DNA of 36,427 nt, taken from contig NZ_JABAGC010000034.1 of assembly GCF_012843905.1 (NCBI RefSeq), positions 1-36,427 on the forward strand, read 5' to 3'. The notes below the pieces were generated by a model, which saw only the letters and a list, made by a program, of their open reading frames with translations, was not told the origin of the DNA and ran no database searches. Source of the stretch: Clostridium sp. SM-530-WT-3G (GTDB lineage: Bacteria > Bacillota > Clostridia > Clostridiales > Clostridiaceae). This document shows positions 32,212 through 36,427 of the stretch, piece by piece. Numbering within the stretch: position 1 is the stretch's first letter; the number at the start of each line of letters is the position of its first letter. A program made the translations under genes and the position numbers.

Positions 32212-34017
32212 ATGTTTAAAAGATCAACAAAAATAACAAGCTTATTAGTAGCAGCTGCTTCTGTAGCATCAACAATGACTCCAGTTATGGCTGCAGACGT
32301 AAAAAGAATAGAATCAGAAGATGGAAAAGTTTATGAGGCTGTTGCATTTAAAGATGGTAAAGCAGTAGTTTGTGGAGAATTAAAAGATGAAGATTCTGCA
32401 TTCTACTATAGCAATGGAAAATTTGAACAAATAAATGAATTTGATTCAGGTGCAAACTTAGAAGTATATGGTGAAAAGTTTGTAAAAGCTGATGATGGAG
32501 ATTATTTTGTAGACTTAACTAATGGTAAGGTTTCAGATGAAGAAGTAGATGAAGATGATAAAGATTCAGCAGCTTCAGCATTAAGAAGTAAAATTAAAAA
32601 AGTAGATAGATATGGTAAAAATTCTGAGACTCCAGAGCTTACTAAAATTGATGGAAATAAATTTGGTGAAAGCTGGTACTATACTAATGACTATAAATTA
32701 GATGCAACTACTACTTCATCACAAGTATTTACTAATAAAGATGGTAAGTACGTAGATGCTGACTATAACTTAGGAAAAATTAAAGTTAAAGTTACTGCTG
32801 CAGCAGCAGAGGATAAAGTAGTAAGTGATATTATAGATGTTGAAAATACTAAGGATACAGCAAAAGCAAAGAAAAATGGTGTAACTTTAAAAGTAGATGC
32901 AAAAATTTTAGATAAAAAAGTATTAGGTCAAGATAAAGACTCTGTTTATAGACTTGCTACTATAGAATTTAGTGCTACAGCTACTGATGAACACAATAAA
33001 GTAATACCTGCTAAAATATCAGAAATTTTTGGAAATGAAAAAATAGCAGATAATTCTTCTGAAGTAAAAATTGATGTAATCCAAAAGATTTCTAAAGCTC
33101 AAGCATCAGATGAAGTTAATGATGCTAAATATGCAAAATCTGTAGATAACTATGTATTAGCTAATGAAGATGGAATTGAAAATAATGATATATCAGATCT
33201 TAAAAAATTATTATATGATGGTGACTTTACTGTTGCATCAGGAAAATTAGTAGCTTATGATGTTGATGATAACAATTCAAGTACTGAGAAGGCTTTAAGT
33301 ATTCAATCATTTGCATTAAAGCAAAAGAGTGGATTATATTACATTAAGGCTGAAGGAAAGAAAGAATTTGATGTAGAATACTGCAAAGATTTAGGTAGAC
33401 ATGCTGTTGATGTAGATGTCGATGGAAATGTATGGTTTGTAGACGGCGGAAACATAAAGAAATTTGATAATAAAGATGATGCTGATAAAGTATATAAAGT
33501 AGATGGTTCTATGAATGCTCTTTCTGTATATGATAAGGACAATATATTAGTTTGGTCTACAGATGATGAAGTTTACTCAGTAATCGGTAAAAAAGTTGAA
33601 GAAGAAAAGCCAGTAGAAGAAACTCCAGCTGTAGTAGCAGGATGGAATCAAGCTGCTGATGGAACTTGGACTTATGTAAATGCTGATGGAACAACAGTTA
33701 AAGGATGGTTCCAATCTCCAGCAAGCGGAAAATGGTTCTACATGGATCCAGCAACTGGTGTAATGCAAACTGGTTGGGTACAATCTCCAGCAAGCGGAAA
33801 ATGGTTCTACATGAACCCATCAAATGGTGACATGATGACTGGTTGGGTACAAGTTGGAACAACTTGGTACTACTTAAACCCATCAAATGGTGATATGCAA
33901 ACTGGATGGATCAATGATGGTAACGCTTGGTATTACTGTGATGCATCAGGAGCTATGTTATCTAATACAACTGTTGATGGATATGTATTAGGAGCTAACG
34001 GAGCTTGGATCAGATAG
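32212..34017 (+). CDS. Large secreted surface protein with C-terminal wall-binding modules
   Basis: A 601-residue exported protein. It has a signal peptide (MFKRSTKITSLLVAAASVAS, cleavage likely after VMA near residue 27), then about 430 acidic residues in beta-rich segments (DVKRIESEDGKVYEAVAF; KKVDRYGKN; YVDADYNLGKIKV; VIQKISKAQASDEVNDAKYA), a KVEEEKPVEETPAVVAG linker near 465, and five or six wall-binding repeats to the end (GWFQSPASGKWFYMDPATG). The N-terminal body is shared with the next gene but I know no function for it. AGGAGGGAAAG lies before the ATG. Its strong leader and promoter suggest abundant expression, perhaps as an S-layer-like protein. Confidence 0.92.
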   Translation: MFKRSTKITSLLVAAASVASTMTPVMAADVKRIESEDGKVYEAVAFKDGKAVVCGELKDEDSAFYYSNGKFEQINEFDSGANLEVYGEKFVKADDGDYFVDLTNGKVSDEEVDEDDKDSAASALRSKIKKVDRYGKNSETPELTKIDGNKFGESWYYTNDYKLDATTTSSQVFTNKDGKYVDADYNLGKIKVKVTAAAAEDKVVSDIIDVENTKDTAKAKKNGVTLKVDAKILDKKVLGQDKDSVYRLATIEFSATATDEHNKVIPAKISEIFGNEKIADNSSEVKIDVIQKISKAQASDEVNDAKYAKSVDNYVLANEDGIENNDISDLKKLLYDGDFTVASGKLVAYDVDDNNSSTEKALSIQSFALKQKSGLYYIKAEGKKEFDVEYCKDLGRHAVDVDVDGNVWFVDGGNIKKFDNKDDADKVYKVDGSMNALSVYDKDNILVWSTDDEVYSVIGKKVEEEKPVEETPAVVAGWNQAADGTWTYVNADGTTVKGWFQSPASGKWFYMDPATGVMQTGWVQSPASGKWFYMNPSNGDMMTGWVQVGTTWYYLNPSNGDMQTGWINDGNAWYYCDASGAMLSNTTVDGYVLGANGAWIR

Positions 34018-34052
34018 TCTTTAATAAAATATAAATAATATTTTAAGACGTG

Positions 34053-34099
34053 AAAACTGTCTTGGAATGCTTAGGACAAGCATTCCAGGCAGTTTTTTT
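34053..34099 (+). terminator. Terminator after the first large surface protein
   Basis: AAAACTG..GGAATGCTT (34053-34072) pairs with AAGCATTCC..CAGTTTT (34078-34096) with a small bulge, followed by seven Ts. Strong rho-independent terminator. Confidence 0.9.
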
Positions 34100-34553
34100 G
34101 TTGTATAAAAAAATATACTAAAATATTCCTTCTTGAAGTTATTTTAATGAGTTTGTTTTTTATGTAGAGATATTTGGAGTTAAACGACATGAGTAAACAG
34201 TATCTACAATAGATAAGAATTATAAGTTAAAAAATGTAGAATAAGTTCAAACTTATTAGATTGTAAAATTGGATAGAGAATACCTATAAAAAATATATCA
34301 ATTGAATTAGAAAATATGACCCTTAAATAATATAGAAATTTTTTTATTAATTTCATAACTTTTCATAGTACCCAATAAATAAATTATTTTATTCTTTTAA
34401 TCAAAAATTCATAAAAAGTTTTATATTATATATTTTTACAATAAATAAAATATTTTACCATTTAAAATAAAATTTTAATACATATAATTAGTGGGTGGAA
34501 ATTAAAAAAATTAAGTGTAATTAAAGAAATTTTTACAAATTACGCTTGTACTA
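34100..34553 (+). other. Gene-free AT-rich region between paralogues
   Basis: I see no gene or RNA. It contains poly-A and poly-T tracts and, near its end, a direct repeat TTTACAAATT (about 34532 and 34554) flanking CTTGTAC, the second copy of which contains the -35 box of the next promoter. Could be an operator, but there is no proof. Confidence 0.3.
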
Positions 34554-34581
34554 TTTACAAATTGTCGAAAGATGGTATAAT
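34554..34581 (+). promoter_or_regulatory. Promoter of the second large surface protein
   Basis: TTTACA (34554-34559), 16-nt spacer, and a perfect TATAAT (34576-34581) preceded by TGG give an extended -10 promoter. The leader is about 60 nt and ends in AAGGAGGA. Confidence 0.7.
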
Positions 34582-34647
34582 ATTATTTGCACAAGAGTTA
34601 AATAGATAGGAAATATTTTGTTTATTTATACTAAGGAGGAAAGAATT

Positions 34648-36427
34648 ATGTTAAAAAGAACAAATAAGTTAACAGCTTTATTAGTAGCTGCTACTTCTGT
34701 TGCTGCTATAGCACCAACTGGAGTAATGGCTGCAGATGTACAAAGAATACCATCAGAAGATGGAACAGTATATTCAGCAGAAGCATTTAAAGATGGATCA
34801 TATGTTATTGATGCAGATGCCGTTACTGAAGATGATGATGCTGTATACTATGTAAAAGATGGAAAGTATACTGAATTAGAAGATGTTGATTCAGGTTCAA
34901 CTTTATCATTATATGGAGACCATTATGTATCAGTTGATGATGGAGAATATTTCATAGATTTAAATACTGGTAAAGTTACAGATGATGATATAGCAGATGA
35001 TAATTTAGATGATGTACAAACATCATTAAGAAAACAATTTAAAAAAGTTGATAGATATGGTTCTACAAATGATCCAGTAACAGTTACATCAATTTCAGGA
35101 CCTAATTATGGAGAAGTTTGGTATAAAACTACACAAAACGTATATGACAATGATAATAAGAATGTAAAAGACACCACTATTTATAGTGATGTAAATGGAA
35201 ATTATATTGATGCAGATTACAACTTAGGATCAATTAAAGTTGTAACAAGTTCATCAGCATCTAATACTGCAGTTTGCACTATAAATAATAGCGAAGATTC
35301 AGAAAATGGTGTTAAGGTTGGTACTACAACAGCACAAGTTACAGCAAATATTGTATCAGGTTCATCATATGAAATCGGACAAGACGATGATAATATCTAT
35401 AGACTTGCTCAAATTGATGTACGTATAAAAAATGCTGGAGATCTTAATGGTGCTGCAAGCATTCAAAGAATTAATAATTTAACAGTTGATAATGCTAATG
35501 TATTTTCACCAAATAAGGATAACACTGGATATATATTCAATGTAGTTCAAAAGATTTCTAAAGCTCAAGCTTCAAATACTATAGATGATGCTAATTATGC
35601 TAAAACAGTATCAAGTTACATGATATGCGATAAAGATGGAAATGTTCCAGATAAGAGCAAAATAGCTGCATTAAGCAAGGCTATAGGTTATACTGTAAAT
35701 AATGGAAATGCAACAGTTGACAGCAGTGCGAAATTCACAATAGCAGGTGGAAATTTAGTTGTTTATAATGTTGATTCAAATAACTTAGTAGTACAATCTG
35801 CAGAATTAAAGACTAAGGGAGCATTAAGCTATTTAGATGCTAAATCTATAGATGATGATACTTTTAAGGCTTATACAACAGATTCAGAAGGAAATCTTTA
35901 TAGAATCAAAGATGGATATGTTTCTGAGTTTGATAATGAAGGTGACTGGAATAAGTTATACAAAGTTGATGGATCAATGGATAAATTATCAGTTTATGAT
36001 TCAAACAACATGATAGTTTGGAATCAAGGTAATGAAGTATTCTCAGTAATTTCATCAAACAACAACAATAATTCAGATAACAATAATTCAGATAACAATA
36101 ATTCAAATACTGTAACAGCAGGATGGAACCAAGCTGCAAACGGAACTTGGACTTATGTAAATGCTGATGGAACAACAGTTAAAGGATGGTTCCAATCACC
36201 ATACAGCCAAAACTGGTTCTTCATGGATCCAACAACTGGTGTAATGCAAACTGGTTGGGTACAATCTCCATACAGTGGAAAATGGTTCTACATGGATCCA
36301 ACAAATGGTAACATGTTAACTGGTTGGGTACAATCTCCAGCAAGTGGAAAATGGTACTTCATGGACTTAGCAAATGGTAACATGTTAACTGGTTGGGTAC
36401 AATCTCCATACAGTGGAAAATGGTACT
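34648..36427 (+). CDS. Large secreted surface protein, paralogue of the preceding one (3' end cut)
   Basis: The reading frame is open for 593 codons to the window edge. It has a signal peptide (MLKRTNKLTALLVAATSVAA, cleavage after VMA near 28) and a body clearly homologous to the preceding protein: DVQRIPSEDGTVYSAEAF, DDGEYFIDLNTGKVTDD, KKVDRYGST, YIDADYNLGSIKVV, VVQKISKAQAS and LYKVDGSMDKLSVYDS. An Asn/Ser/Asp linker made of DNNNS repeats (about 470-490) leads into wall-binding modules (GWFQSPYSQNWFFMDPTTG and three or more further copies), which continue past the window. AAGGAGGA precedes the ATG by 7 nt. Tandem duplication with the upstream gene is evident. Role unknown; S-layer-like or adhesin is plausible. 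Confidence 0.92.
   Translation, partial: MLKRTNKLTALLVAATSVAAIAPTGVMAADVQRIPSEDGTVYSAEAFKDGSYVIDADAVTEDDDAVYYVKDGKYTELEDVDSGSTLSLYGDHYVSVDDGEYFIDLNTGKVTDDDIADDNLDDVQTSLRKQFKKVDRYGSTNDPVTVTSISGPNYGEVWYKTTQNVYDNDNKNVKDTTIYSDVNGNYIDADYNLGSIKVVTSSSASNTAVCTINNSEDSENGVKVGTTTAQVTANIVSGSSYEIGQDDDNIYRLAQIDVRIKNAGDLNGAASIQRINNLTVDNANVFSPNKDNTGYIFNVVQKISKAQASNTIDDANYAKTVSSYMICDKDGNVPDKSKIAALSKAIGYTVNNGNATVDSSAKFTIAGGNLVVYNVDSNNLVVQSAELKTKGALSYLDAKSIDDDTFKAYTTDSEGNLYRIKDGYVSEFDNEGDWNKLYKVDGSMDKLSVYDSNNMIVWNQGNEVFSVISSNNNNNSDNNNSDNNNSNTVTAGWNQAANGTWTYVNADGTTVKGWFQSPYSQNWFFMDPTTGVMQTGWVQSPYSGKWFYMDPTNGNMLTGWVQSPASGKWYFMDLANGNMLTGWVQSPYSGKWY
36061..36105 (+). repeat. Three 15-nt tandem repeats in the linker
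   Basis: Units at 36061, 36076 and 36091 read close to GATAACAATAATTCA and encode DNNNS. The last two are identical. Change in number would lengthen or shorten the linker in steps of five residues. Confidence 0.8.

Overview
The window looks like a chromosomal surface-polysaccharide locus from a low-GC, spore-former-type Firmicute, most likely Clostridium sensu stricto (C. beijerinckii/C. butyricum-like). The grounds are very AT-rich DNA, strong GGAGG ribosome binding sites, AGA/ATA-rich codon use, TTG/GTG starts, and abundant secreted proteins carrying Trp/Tyr-rich cell-wall-binding repeats. The species is an inference; no rRNA, tRNA or housekeeping marker is present.

Layout. A lone family 2 glycosyltransferase (136-993) ends at a clear terminator. 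A Wzx/Wzy-type capsule or exopolysaccharide locus then begins with its regulatory and initiation genes: a BY-family tyrosine kinase (1474-2184), a Wzz-like chain-length regulator (2496-3182), the wreck of a second kinase gene (3197-3545), a PHP-type phosphotyrosine phosphatase (3631-4392) and a priming sugar-1-phosphate transferase (4554-5219). Three promoters sharing the -35 box TTAACA precede the kinase, the chain-length gene and the priming transferase. A tightly packed run (5718-15706) follows: a PssD/PssE two-subunit glycosyltransferase, two polysaccharide pyruvyltransferase-family proteins, four family 2 glycosyltransferases, one GT with a fucosyltransferase-like motif, and an FdtA/FdtB/GNAT set expected to make a dTDP-3-acetamido-3,6-dideoxyhexose. 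Next come the Wzx flippase (15984-17531) and the Wzy polymerase (17555-18742).

A decayed DDE transposase (18952-19713) and an SDR oxidoreductase separate this variable part from a complete dTDP-L-rhamnose operon, rfbACDB (20856-24364). Its RfbA and RfbB also supply the precursor used by FdtA. The rfb operon ends in three 42-nt hairpin-bearing repeats and a terminator.

The right-hand third is cell-surface material: a small hypothetical protein, a minus-strand wall-binding protein, and a three-gene set (secreted protein, four-pass membrane protein with a large outer domain, wall-binding protein; 26150-29355). Then come galU and galE, which supply UDP-glucose and UDP-galactose, and two large paralogous secreted proteins with C-terminal wall-binding modules, the second cut by the window end.

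How it works together: galU/galE, rfbACDB and fdtAB-GNAT make nucleotide sugars. The priming transferase loads undecaprenyl phosphate, the glycosyltransferases and pyruvyltransferases build and decorate the repeat unit, Wzx flips it and Wzy polymerises it. The kinase/Wzz/phosphatase trio controls chain length. The least explained parts are the three-gene surface set, the kinase duplication and decay, and the repeats after rfbB.
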